Notes under the pieces: generated by a model | Databases searched by the model: none | Seen by the model: the letters and a program-made list of their open reading frames with translations, nothing else | Told to the model about the DNA's origin: nothing | Position numbers and translations under genes: made by a program | Shown: positions 15,606-23,551 of the stretch, in pieces | How positions within the stretch are numbered: position 1 is the first letter of the stretch | Layout of the letters: each line of letters opens with the position of its first letter | Assembly: GCA_031549415.1 (NCBI GenBank) | Contig: JAVBPU010000005.1 | Location: 124,001 to 188,000 of the forward strand | DNA from: Limiplasma sp031549415 | GTDB taxonomy: Bacteria > Bacillota > Clostridia > Christensenellales > Aristaeellaceae | DNA length: 64,000 nucleotides | Direction: 5' to 3'

Positions 15606-16748
15606 CTATTCCAGGTCTTTCAGCAGGGACATATAGTAGGCGAACGGTTCTATCTCTCTCTCCACCACTTCAAACACAACGATGTCCGGCTGAAAATATT
15701 CCACATAGTCCGTAAGAAACTCCATGTTCCGCCAGTGGACGGTAATGGTGTTGCTAAAATGCTGCGGCAGGTACCGGGTCAAAAAATACCCTTCCCCCGC
15801 ATAGCTGTCCCGCATCAACAGGAGGATGGGCAGCGAGCCGTCCTTGCCCTCATAGGCTAGGTTGAACATGGGATGGGTGAGCGGCACAGGGTCAAAAAAG
15901 CTCGCGTCCAGCAGCCGGCCCACCGGCCCTTGTTTCAGCTGCACATTGGGGATATCGGGATAGCTGCCAATGGTTTCCGTGGTGATTAAAACATCGTCCA
16001 GCGTAAAGGCTTCCAACTCGGGCCTATACCGGCCGATGTGCTTCATCAGCTCCTGATAGGCAAAAAAACCGCCGATTTGGCTGTAATGCGACAGGATGTT
16101 GATATCCCCGTCCTTGGGGTAGACCAAATACTCTTTTTTGGCCGCCAGCAGGCATTCCCGGATATCAAACAAATCTACATCGGTACGCTCCCGCAGATAC
16201 CGGGTGATGCTTTCCACCGGCGTGGGGCCCGGCCCCCGAAGGATGGATGGGGGGTAATACTCCGGGTAAACGGTTTCTTTGTCGGTGCAAAGCATGAAAA
16301 TCAGCGGTATGCCCCTGTCCTCCAAATATTGCTTGGCGCTTTCCAACCCTTCGGCCAGGCCGGCGATCTGGGCGGCGGATAGGAAAGGCTTCCCCTGAAA
16401 TTTTTCAATCATCCGCCCCCCGGCATGATAGTGGTGGCCTTCTTCGCCAATCAGCATGGGCGTTTGGCCCTCTGTATACTGGACGTTGTTTCCCACCCGC
16501 GCAAAGAAGCGGTCGTAGCCGTCAATCAGCGGTTCCCGAAAGCCCACATTGTCGGCAAAAAAACGGTCAAACTGCCGGATATACTCCGAGGGGGATGTGA
16601 GCATCTCCGCAAACGGGGGACGGCTGGCCAACATCCGGTTTTCCTTCTGGGAAACGCGGCCGCCAGCCGGATTTATGAATACCGCGGGCAGCAGCAACGC
16701 CAGCAGAAAAACGGCGATCAGCACGACATTCACAGCCTTTGTTTTCAT
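15606..16748 (-). CDS. DHHW-family protein (AlgX/AlgJ-like, partner of MBOAT acetyltransferase)
   Basis: 380 residues. N-terminal membrane anchor (VNVVLIAVFLLALLLPAVFI), then SQKENRMLASRPPF, FDRFFADNVGFREPLID, a DGDINILSHYSQIGGFFAY segment and LLMRDSYAGEGYF. These are features of SGNH-like DHHW/AlgX proteins that act outside the membrane in polymer O-acetylation; the residue normally His in DxxH appears as LSHYSQIG. Encoded 18 bp downstream of an MBOAT gene, the usual pairing. ATG 16748 chosen; in-frame GTG at 16757 is possible. The acetylated polymer is unknown. Confidence 0.87.
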   Translation of the reverse strand: MKTKAVNVVLIAVFLLALLLPAVFINPAGGRVSQKENRMLASRPPFAEMLTSPSEYIRQFDRFFADNVGFREPLIDGYDRFFARVGNNVQYTEGQTPMLIGEEGHHYHAGGRMIEKFQGKPFLSAAQIAGLAEGLESAKQYLEDRGIPLIFMLCTDKETVYPEYYPPSILRGPGPTPVESITRYLRERTDVDLFDIRECLLAAKKEYLVYPKDGDINILSHYSQIGGFFAYQELMKHIGRYRPELEAFTLDDVLITTETIGSYPDIPNVQLKQGPVGRLLDASFFDPVPLTHPMFNLAYEGKDGSLPILLLMRDSYAGEGYFLTRYLPQHFSNTITVHWRNMEFLTDYVEYFQPDIVVFEVVEREIEPFAYYMSLLKDLE

Positions 16749-16766
16749 CCACACCACTCAAATCCT

Positions 16767-18194
16767 TTAAAATTGAAAATAAATGAACGTATTGTACGTG
16801 GAGGCCATTACAAACACGATGCACACAAAGAGAAGCAGGAGCGTCATCACCATGGACGCAACCTTCCAGGCGGGATGGCGCGCGGCGGCTTCCACCCATT
16901 TCAGCTTCGTCAGCGGGGCGGACACAAGGCCCGCGATCACCATCGCGCCCACCACCTTCATGTCCACATAATACCCCACCGTAAAGCCCACGTTTTGCGG
17001 CTGCGCCAGCCCAAACATGACGCCCAGGTACTGCAGCGCCGCTTCCAGCCCATCAGCCCGGAAGAAAACCCAGCCGATCACCACAACCAGCAGGGTGAGC
17101 CCATGCCGCAGCGGCGCCAGGTATTTGCTTTGCGGCAGCCCAGGCTCCAAGGTACGCTCCAGGATCAGGAAGAGGGCATGCCACAATCCCCATACCAGGA
17201 AGGTAACGTTGGCGCCATGCCACAGCCCTGTCAGAAACCAAACCACCAGGGACGAAACGATGTAAATGGAGCGCAGGCCCCATTTGCGTTTCAGCAGGCT
17301 GCCGCTGAGGGGCAGGTACACATAATCCCGAAACCACAGGGACAGGGACATGTGCCACCGCTTCCAAAAATCAGTCAGAGAACGCGCGATATACGGGTAG
17401 CTAAAGTTCTCCGGCGTGCGAAAGCCGAACATGCCGCCCAGCCCGATGGCCATGTCGGAATACCCCGAAAAATCCATATAAATTTGCAAGGCATAGCAAA
17501 CCGCGCCCAGCCAGGCCGTGGCCACCGTGTTCTCCATGGCGGGCTGCAAAAAAATCTGGTCCGCCACGCGCCCCAGGGTATTGGCCAGGATCACCTTTTT
17601 AGACAGGCCCAGAACAAAACGCTTCACTCCGTCCGCCACGGCGTCCAGGGATTCGGTCCTTTTGTCAATCTGCTTTCTTATGTCCTTGTACCGCACAATG
17701 GGCCCCGCCAGCAATTGGGGAAAAAAGGACAGATAGAGCGCCACAAAGGCGGGGTTTTTCTCTACGTTCACCTTTTTCTTGTACACGTCTATGACGTAAG
17801 AGATGCCTTTGAAGGTGAAAAACGAAATGCCAATGGGCAAGGCAATCTCCTGGAGCGCGAATGTAGTGCCCAGAATACGGCTTAGATTCAGCCATGTAAA
17901 ATAAAAATATTTAAAATAAAAAAGAAGGCTCAAATTGGCGGCAATGGCGGCGGCCAGTATGCCTTTTCGCAGAAAGCTTTTGGCGGTGAGGCTGCCGTGG
18001 ATCAGCCATCCGAAGCCATAGTTGGCAGCCACGGCAAAGAGAAGGACAGCGACGTGCTTGGGATCTCCCCAGGCGTAAAAAAACAAGCTGGCCAGCAGCA
18101 AAAAATAAACGCGGAGGTTCCCTTTTGCTATCAAATAGAGAATCAAAACCAGCGGCAAAAACAAAAACAAGAAAATAGAGGAGTGAAAAAGCAA
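16767..18194 (-). CDS. MBOAT-family membrane O-acyltransferase (AlgI/DltB-like)
   Basis: 475 residues, many membrane helices. N-terminus LFHSSIFLFLFLPLVL, then FFYAWGDP, LPIGISFFTFKGISYVIDVYKKK, GPIVRYKDI, and the catalytic MBOAT region DFWKRWHMSLSLWFRDYVYLPL ... LTGLWHGANVTFLVWGLWH with the conserved His. Transfers acetyl groups across the membrane to an extracellular polymer, delivering to the DHHW partner encoded next. TTG start at 18194 chosen: GGAGGG lies 8 nt upstream and the longer frame lacks a site. Promoter at 18298-18326. Confidence 0.93.
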   Translation of the reverse strand: MLFHSSIFLFLFLPLVLILYLIAKGNLRVYFLLLASLFFYAWGDPKHVAVLLFAVAANYGFGWLIHGSLTAKSFLRKGILAAAIAANLSLLFYFKYFYFTWLNLSRILGTTFALQEIALPIGISFFTFKGISYVIDVYKKKVNVEKNPAFVALYLSFFPQLLAGPIVRYKDIRKQIDKRTESLDAVADGVKRFVLGLSKKVILANTLGRVADQIFLQPAMENTVATAWLGAVCYALQIYMDFSGYSDMAIGLGGMFGFRTPENFSYPYIARSLTDFWKRWHMSLSLWFRDYVYLPLSGSLLKRKWGLRSIYIVSSLVVWFLTGLWHGANVTFLVWGLWHALFLILERTLEPGLPQSKYLAPLRHGLTLLVVVIGWVFFRADGLEAALQYLGVMFGLAQPQNVGFTVGYYVDMKVVGAMVIAGLVSAPLTKLKWVEAAARHPAWKVASMVMTLLLLFVCIVFVMASTYNTFIYFQF

Positions 18195-18297
18195 GATCGA
18201 ATCCCTCCAAAAGGGCGAAGCCGCCCCATCAGAACAGCCCACAAAGCGTTCCAGCGTATCGCGTCCATGCTTCACAACGGCCTGTCCACAGGGTTTT

Positions 18298-18326
18298 ATC
18301 TTAGCATGAAGCCCTGTGAAAATCAA
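18298..18326 (-). promoter_or_regulatory. Promoter of the MBOAT-DHHW operon
   Basis: Minus strand TTGATT (18321-18326), 17-bp spacer, TAAGAT (18298-18303), ~100 bp before the TTG start. Confidence 0.6.
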
Positions 18327-18369
18327 TACACCCGCTTCTGGCTCGGGCGGCGGCATTGAGGATTTTGAT

Positions 18370-18444
18370 GCGGGGCTTCGCCCCGCGCCCCATCGGGGAC
18401 AAGTCCCCGAACCCCTTTATTTGACACCGCTTTGCGGTGTCAAA
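18370..18444. repeat. Palindrome cluster in a 560-bp divergent gap
   Basis: GCGGGGCTTCGCCCCGC (18370-18386), CGGGGACAAGTCCCCG (18394-18409) and TTTGACACCGC TTT GCGGTGTCAAA (18420-18444), all perfect. The 18195-18753 gap holds these, the MBOAT promoter, a three-hairpin element and a 24-bp direct repeat; no gene is seen. Confidence 0.75.
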
Positions 18445-18527
18445 GTGAAATAAGAATGGCATGGTTATGCCGTGGTATCTGGCGACGCGACAGACTTTGT
18501 AGCACGAAGGACAGAATGCTCATTGCT

Positions 18528-18604
18528 CTCTGGCCACGTGGAACGTGGCCAGAGAAAGGGTCCAGGGCGTTAGCCCTGGTGGAGGTTTGGAGGCGAAGCC
18601 TCCA
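18528..18604. repeat. Three-hairpin intergenic element, copy 2
   Basis: CTCTGGCCACGT/ACGTGGCCAGAG (18528-18554), CCAGGGC GTTA GCCCTGG (18562-18579), TGGAGGC GAA GCCTCCA (18588-18604). Same layout as 10258-10338; only the first stem differs. Confidence 0.8.
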
Positions 18605-18617
18605 TGACCCCGTGTCA

Positions 18618-18668
18618 ATAACGCCCTCCCGCAAAAAACCGTACATAACGCCCTCCCGCAAAAAACCG
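18618..18668. repeat. 24-bp direct repeat, two copies, 27-bp period
   Basis: ATAACGCCCTCCCGCAAAAA plus ACCG at 18618-18641 and again at 18645-18668, just upstream of the CorC gene promoter. Confidence 0.8.
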
Positions 18669-18696
18669 CGCACCGGATGCACAAAAAGAAAAAATA

Positions 18697-18705
18697 TGCT
18701 ATACT
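18697..18705 (+). promoter_or_regulatory. Extended -10 promoter of the CorC gene
   Basis: TGCTATACT with no clear -35. The identical 9-mer precedes the NifU-like gene at 40591-40599. Confidence 0.5.
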
Positions 18706-18753
18706 ATACTATCATGCAGCTTCTGCCGCTGATACAACAAAGGAGGGTTTTCT

Positions 18754-20118
18754 TTGGACGACCCCATAGGCGGTCAACTCTTGGTTCAATTTCTGCTCAT
18801 TCTCGTCAACGCGTTCTTTGCCGCCACGGAAATCGCGGTGATTTCCCTCAACGATAACAAAATTCGCAAGCAGGCGGAAGAAGGGGACAAAAAGGCCGCC
18901 ATCATGGTGAAGCTTGCCGAATCCCCCAACCGCTTTTTATCTACCATTCAAGTGTGTATCACCCTCAGCGGCTTCCTGGCCAGCGCCTTTGCCGCCGACA
19001 ACTTTGCTTCCCGCATTGTGGACGCCTTGGTGCGCGGCGGTTTCACCGCCATTCCCATTGGCGCGCTGAACACCCTCTGCGTCATCCTCATCACCTTGGT
19101 GCTCAGCTATTTTACGCTGGTGCTGGGGGAGCTGACCCCCAAGCGGGTGGCCATGCAGTATCCCGAGCCGGTGGCCCGCTTCGCCTGCGGCATCATCAGC
19201 GCCGTGGCCCAAATCTTCAAGCCCGTGGTGTGGCTGCTGTCCGCCAGCACCAACGGCATGCTGCGCTTGTTCCGCATCAACCCCAATGCCGCCTCCGAGG
19301 AAGTTACCGAAGAGGAAATTCGCATGATGCTGGACATTGGCGGGGAAAGCGGCGCCATTGAAGAGGGCGAGCGGGCCATGATCGAAAACATTTTTGAGTT
19401 TAACAACATGACCGCCGAGGACGTGATGATCCACCGCATGGACGTGGTGGCTCTCCAGGTGGATGACCCGGCGGAGGAAATTGTACAAACCATCCGGGAG
19501 AGCGGCCTGTCCCGCTTCCCAGTCTACGAGTCCGACATTGACGACATCGTGGGCGTGCTCAGCACCCGGGATTTCCTGCTAAACCGGGAGAGCGACCCGC
19601 CCAAAACTGTGCGGGACATGCTGCGCCCCGCCTACTTGGTGCCGGAAACCGTGCAGACGGACACCCTGTTTCGGGACATGCAAAAGCGCAAGGTGCACAT
19701 GGCCATCGTGGTGGACGAATACGGCGGGATGAGCGGCATCGTCACCATGGAGGACCTGCTGGAAGAGATCGTGGGCAATATCTACGATGAATTTGACCCC
19801 ACGGAAAAGGCCCAGATTGAACCGCTGGAGGACAACCTTTGGCGGGTGTCCGGCACGGTGGATCTGGAAACCTTGTCCGACGCGCTGTCGGTGCCCCTGC
19901 CCTTGGACGAGGAATATGACACGTTAAGCGGCCTGATTTTCAGCCAGCTCACCACCATTCCGGAGGACGGCTCCACCTTTGAGGTGACCCTCCGGGGCCT
20001 GCGCATCCAGGTAACGGAGATTTGCGACCACCGGGTGGAAACCGCGCTGGTCAGCAAGGTGGCGGAACCGGCGGCGGAAAGCGCCGATGGCGACAAAAAC
20101 ATGAAAGCCGCGCAATAA
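18754..20118 (+). CDS. HlyC/CorC (CNNM) family divalent-cation transporter
   Basis: 454 residues. N-terminal CNNM membrane domain (~1-195: FLLILVNAFFAATEIAVISL, LGELTPKRVAMQ), a CBS pair (~205-330: VMIHRMDVVALQVDD, SRFPVYESDIDDIVGVLSTRDFL, MAIVVDEYGGMSGIVTMEDLLEEIVGNIYDEFD) and a C-terminal CorC_HlyC domain. Probable Mg2+ (or Co2+) efflux or homeostasis protein gated by nucleotide at the CBS domains. TTG start at 18754 follows AGGAGGG with an 8-nt gap. Four bases separate it from the HAD gene. Confidence 0.93.
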   Translation: MDDPIGGQLLVQFLLILVNAFFAATEIAVISLNDNKIRKQAEEGDKKAAIMVKLAESPNRFLSTIQVCITLSGFLASAFAADNFASRIVDALVRGGFTAIPIGALNTLCVILITLVLSYFTLVLGELTPKRVAMQYPEPVARFACGIISAVAQIFKPVVWLLSASTNGMLRLFRINPNAASEEVTEEEIRMMLDIGGESGAIEEGERAMIENIFEFNNMTAEDVMIHRMDVVALQVDDPAEEIVQTIRESGLSRFPVYESDIDDIVGVLSTRDFLLNRESDPPKTVRDMLRPAYLVPETVQTDTLFRDMQKRKVHMAIVVDEYGGMSGIVTMEDLLEEIVGNIYDEFDPTEKAQIEPLEDNLWRVSGTVDLETLSDALSVPLPLDEEYDTLSGLIFSQLTTIPEDGSTFEVTLRGLRIQVTEICDHRVETALVSKVAEPAAESADGDKNMKAAQ

Positions 20119-20122
20119 CGCC

Positions 20123-20761
20123 ATGCATACCATCCTTCACCTCTGCTGGGACTTTGACGGCACCCTCTATGATACCTATGGCGCTATGGCCACGGCCCTG
20201 GTGGCTGCCCTGCGAGATTTGCGCCTGGAAGCCACCCGGGAGGAAGCCTACGCGCTGCTGAAACGCTCCGTATTCCACGCCTGCGAAACCTTCGCCAGGC
20301 GTTTTTCCCTGCCCACAGTCCGCGTGCTGGACGCCTTCCGGCCCCATCACGACGCCGCCACCCACTTTTCCTCCTATCCCGGGGCCGAGGCTTGCCTGCG
20401 GGCCCTGCGGCAGGCCGGTCACCGGCATTATCTCTATACCCACCGGGACCTGGTGGCCGTCCGGCAATTGGAGGCCGATGGCCTGGCCCCGCTGTTTACG
20501 GATTTCATCACCCGGGAGGACGGCTTTGCGGACAAACCCGCGCCGGATGCCCTGCTGGCCCTGGCCAAAAAGCACGGCTTTGCCCCTTGCGATGGCCTGA
20601 TGATTGGCGACCGGGACATTGATGTACACGCAGGCAAAAACGCCGGGCTGCGCACCCTGCTCTTTGACCCGGACGGGTTCTTCCCCTCCCTCCAGGCGGA
20701 CCTGCGCGCCTCCAGCATGGCGGACATCGCTTCCCTGCTTACTGGACCTCTTCCCAGGTGA
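20123..20761 (+). CDS. HAD-superfamily (Gph-like) phosphatase
   Basis: 212 residues. Motif I WDFDGTLYDTYG, helical cap, motif II LYTHRD, Lys in EDGFADKPAPDA, motif III GLMIGDRDIDVHAGKNAG. HAD-IA phosphatase of the phosphoglycolate phosphatase type; substrate open. Likely co-transcribed with the CorC gene. Its last 23 bp overlap the 3' end of the convergent ispE gene. Confidence 0.9.
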   Translation: MHTILHLCWDFDGTLYDTYGAMATALVAALRDLRLEATREEAYALLKRSVFHACETFARRFSLPTVRVLDAFRPHHDAATHFSSYPGAEACLRALRQAGHRHYLYTHRDLVAVRQLEADGLAPLFTDFITREDGFADKPAPDALLALAKKHGFAPCDGLMIGDRDIDVHAGKNAGLRTLLFDPDGFFPSLQADLRASSMADIASLLTGPLPR

Positions 20762-21695
20762 CGCTCTCCTTCGTGGTGTGGGTCACAAACATGCGCTCCC
20801 ACTGCCCCCGCAGCTTTTCATAGGCGGCGCGGGCCTTTTCTTCCGTCTCAAACAGCCCGTATACGGCGGAACCGCTGCCTGTCATCATGGCCCGCAGCGC
20901 CCCCTGCCGGGCCAGCGCCTCCAGGGCCTGGCCCATGTCCGGCCGCTTTTGAAGGCTCACCGGCTCCATCACATTGCCCATGGCCAGGGCCAACTGCCGG
21001 GCGTCCCCCTGCTGCAAGGCCTGCTGGGCTTGATCCGTTTGGGGCCGGACCACCTGCCGGGAGGGCAGGCTGTCAAAGGCCCGAAAGATTTCCGGCGTGG
21101 ATAGGCCCTGGCAGGGCTGGACCACCACCAGCCAAAAGGGATGGCGGCAGGGCAACGGGGTGAGCACTTCGCCGATGCCCCCCACCCGGCACAGCCCGCC
21201 GGTGAGCAAAAACGGCACATCCGCGCCAATAGAAAGGCCCAAGGCTAGCAACTGTTCCTGGGGAAGCCGCAGCCCCCAGAGCTGGCACAGCCCCAGCAAG
21301 GCTGCCGCCGCGTCCGCGCTGCCGCCGCCCATGCCCGCCCCTGTGGGAATGCGCTTTTCCAGCCGCATGTGCGCGCCTTTTTCGCAGCCGGTGGCGTGTC
21401 GCAAGGCCAGCGCTGCTTTCATCACCAGGTTTTTCTCATCCAGGGGCACCGCCGTGGCCTGGGCGTCCATCCAATGGCTACGCGGCTGGAGGGAGTGTAG
21501 GGGGGCCTCTGCGTTCTGGCCCCCCGCCCCCAACTCCGCCACTTCCAGCGCCAGGCCCTCTGCCTGGGTCACCCACAGGGTATCGTGCCAGGCCACGCTG
21601 GAAAGCAGCATGTCCATCCGGTGGTATCCGTCCGGGCGCGTTCCCAGAATGTCCAGGGTCCAGTTGATCTTTGCCCTTGCCGTCACCCGCAGCAT
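20739..21695 (-). CDS. ispE: 4-diphosphocytidyl-2-C-methyl-D-erythritol kinase
   Basis: 318 residues, GHMP kinase. N-terminus ARAKINWTLDILGTRPDGYHRMDMLL, ATP loop RIPTGAGMGGGSADAAAALLGL, and MMTGSGSAVYGLF near the C-terminus, all typical of IspE. Phosphorylates the 2-OH of CDP-ME in the methylerythritol phosphate route to isoprenoids; ispH of the same route lies at 60396-62510. A ~15-residue insert (ELGAGGQNAEAPLHSLQPRS) sits in an otherwise variable loop. ATG 21695 with GGGG 9 nt upstream. Confidence 0.95.
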   Translation of the reverse strand: MLRVTARAKINWTLDILGTRPDGYHRMDMLLSSVAWHDTLWVTQAEGLALEVAELGAGGQNAEAPLHSLQPRSHWMDAQATAVPLDEKNLVMKAALALRHATGCEKGAHMRLEKRIPTGAGMGGGSADAAAALLGLCQLWGLRLPQEQLLALGLSIGADVPFLLTGGLCRVGGIGEVLTPLPCRHPFWLVVVQPCQGLSTPEIFRAFDSLPSRQVVRPQTDQAQQALQQGDARQLALAMGNVMEPVSLQKRPDMGQALEALARQGALRAMMTGSGSAVYGLFETEEKARAAYEKLRGQWERMFVTHTTKESVTWEEVQ

Positions 21696-21784
21696 TGCAA
21701 CGCACCCCTACTTATGCTATAGTAGGGCTATTATAGCAGGTTTTGGTCGCCATGGAAACCTGATGAAGAAGGGGGAGGCTGCCG

Positions 21785-22222
21785 GTGTCCAGCACACCCA
21801 TTTTGCTGTCGCTGCAAGCCACGGCCTCCCTGGAGGGGGACCCCAGCGAAGCCATGCAGCTCTTAACCTCCGGCGAGCTGGAAACCCTGCCGGACGGGTA
21901 TGTGCTGCGCTATGAGGAAACCCTGGACGAGGATGCCCCTCCCACCCAGGTGCAGCTGTCCCTGCAAAAGGGCGTGGTGAGCATGCTTCGCCACGGCGCA
22001 TATGAGACCAACATGGTCTTTCGCAAGGGCCAGCGCTACGAAAGCCAGTACCTGACCCCCCAGGGAGCCATGGAGCTGGCCATTTTCCCCACCAAGGTGG
22101 ACTTCCAGGTGGACCCCCAGGGCGGGAAGCTGCGCCTGCAATACCAGTTGGACCTAAACGGGCAGTTCGCCGCCATGCATGATTTGGACCTGCGCTTTGC
22201 GGTGAAGCAAAGCCATGGGTAG
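21785..22222 (+). CDS. DUF1934 (YwiB-like) protein
   Basis: 145 residues matching the lipocalin-like DUF1934 family: beta-rich, with DGYVLRYEETLDED, VSMLRHGAYETNMVFRKGQRYESQYLTPQGAMELAIFPTKVDFQ and LRLQYQLDLNGQFAAMHDLDLRF. Cytosolic, function unknown. GTG start at 21785. Its 3' end overlaps the next gene by 8 bp (ATGGGTAG), so the two are translationally coupled. Confidence 0.88.
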   Translation: MSSTPILLSLQATASLEGDPSEAMQLLTSGELETLPDGYVLRYEETLDEDAPPTQVQLSLQKGVVSMLRHGAYETNMVFRKGQRYESQYLTPQGAMELAIFPTKVDFQVDPQGGKLRLQYQLDLNGQFAAMHDLDLRFAVKQSHG

Positions 22223-22772
22223 CCCCCCGCAGTGGCTGGGCGCTTTGCAACAAAGCGCCTATGCCTGCTTGGCGGAATCTGACGCGCCCTGCTTTTTGCG
22301 CCGCAGCCAGGACGACGCCTTTTTATTTGTGACAGACTTGCCGCGCCACGTAGAGGAAGCCCGATGGCAACCCCTGCTGCCCCAGCTGGCGCGGGCCGGT
22401 TTCCTGTGCCGCCCGGACCCGTCCCGGGGGCTTTTGAACCTGGATGCGGAACTGGCGGCCTACGAAGCCCTGCTGGCATCTTTGCCCCTGGCTCCGCCCC
22501 CTTTTCCCCCCAGCGATGCGCTGCACGCGGCCTACGCCCTGTGCCGTTTGCTGCTGCTGCACCCCGCGCCCCTGGCCCACCAGCCCTTAGGTCCTTTGCG
22601 GCATTTGCTCAAGCAATGGGCCGGGGGCTCTCCGGCCTTGGTGCTGCGGGCCGTTTTCCCTTTGCGGGAGGCCGCCGCCGGGCTGCTGCGTGAGAAACAA
22701 CCCCTGCCCCATGCCGCCGGGCAGCTTCTGAGCGCCTGGCTGGCGCAAAGGGCGGGGACGCAAAAGATTTGA
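22215..22772 (+). CDS. Uncharacterised protein, coupled to DUF1934 gene
   Basis: 185 residues, not recognised. Rich in Leu, Ala and Pro; a PLAPPPFPP segment separates an N-terminal part (possible DALR-like YACLAESDAPCFLRRSQDDAFLFVTDLPR start) from a helical C-terminal half. No signal peptide or membrane helix. Starts inside the stop of the DUF1934 gene. In many Clostridia argS follows DUF1934, but nothing here resembles that synthetase. Could be lineage-specific; codon use is like its neighbours, supporting a real gene. Confidence 0.7.
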   Translation: MGSPPQWLGALQQSAYACLAESDAPCFLRRSQDDAFLFVTDLPRHVEEARWQPLLPQLARAGFLCRPDPSRGLLNLDAELAAYEALLASLPLAPPPFPPSDALHAAYALCRLLLLHPAPLAHQPLGPLRHLLKQWAGGSPALVLRAVFPLREAAAGLLREKQPLPHAAGQLLSAWLAQRAGTQKI

Positions 22773-22817
22773 TACGCAAAGGCTTGAGATGCCCATGCTT
22801 TCCAAGGAGGCTCTCCC

Positions 22818-23468
22818 ATGATTGTAGAATACTTTGGCCACGATCTTTTCCGCCTCACCCTGGCGGACGGCACGCTGTTGGTCGCCGACCCCTACGGCTC
22901 CTTCCATCAGTACCCCCGGCGGCGGCTGCGGGCGGACGTTTGCACCGTCAGCCATGACCATCACGACCATAACGCTGTGGACTCCCTGGAGGGCAGCCCC
23001 ATCATCCTCCGCACCGCCGGTATGCACCTGCCCAGGCCGGGGCTGACAATCACCGGCGTGCCCACCTTCCATGATGAGGTCCATGGCCAAAAGCGGGGCC
23101 CAAACCTGGCGTTCCTCATCGAGGCGGAGGGCCTGCGCCTGGTGCACCTAGGCGATTTGGGGCATGTGCTGACGGAGGCGCAGGCGGAAATCCTCTTCGC
23201 GCCGGATGTGCTGCTGCTGCCTGTGGGCGGCACGTACACCATCGACGCCCCCACCGCCCGAACCGTCATGGACCAGCTGCGGCCCAAGGTGACCATTCCC
23301 ATGCATTACCAAACCCAGGCGGATTTGGACATGCCCATTGCCCCCGTGGCGGACTTTCTTGCGCTGCTGCGGGCGGACCCGGTCCCCATGCCCTTGCTGC
23401 GCATCACGGAGCAGGACATCTCCCAGCGGCCCGGCCTGCTTCTGATGACCACGCCGGAGGGCCTTTAG
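22818..23468 (+). CDS. MBL-fold metallo-hydrolase (UlaG-like)
   Basis: 216 residues: FGHDLFRLTLADGTLLVADPYG, metal-binding VSHDHHDHN, GVPTFHDEVHG, VHLGDLGHVL and IPMHYQT. This is the UlaG/YtkL-like beta-lactamase fold with a two-metal site; substrate unknown. ATG 22818 has AAGGAGG 8 nt upstream. Follows the uncharacterised gene by 45 bp, perhaps in the same operon. Confidence 0.9.
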   Translation: MIVEYFGHDLFRLTLADGTLLVADPYGSFHQYPRRRLRADVCTVSHDHHDHNAVDSLEGSPIILRTAGMHLPRPGLTITGVPTFHDEVHGQKRGPNLAFLIEAEGLRLVHLGDLGHVLTEAQAEILFAPDVLLLPVGGTYTIDAPTARTVMDQLRPKVTIPMHYQTQADLDMPIAPVADFLALLRADPVPMPLLRITEQDISQRPGLLLMTTPEGL

Positions 23469-23485
23469 CCAAAAAGCAAAAAGGG

Positions 23486-23514
23486 TTGACAAGCCCTTTC
23501 CTCCCCGATAAAAT
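23486..23514 (+). promoter_or_regulatory. Promoter of pyrG
   Basis: TTGACA (23486-23491), 17-bp spacer, TAAAAT (23509-23514); start codon 37 bp downstream. Little room for an attenuator. Confidence 0.8.
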
Positions 23515-23551
23515 CTACAAGGAATGCATCATACAAAGGAGCTTGCCACCC

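Noticed and set aside
18618..18668. Possible CRISPR array
   Set aside because: Only two copies with a 3-bp spacing; no spacers or cas genes.
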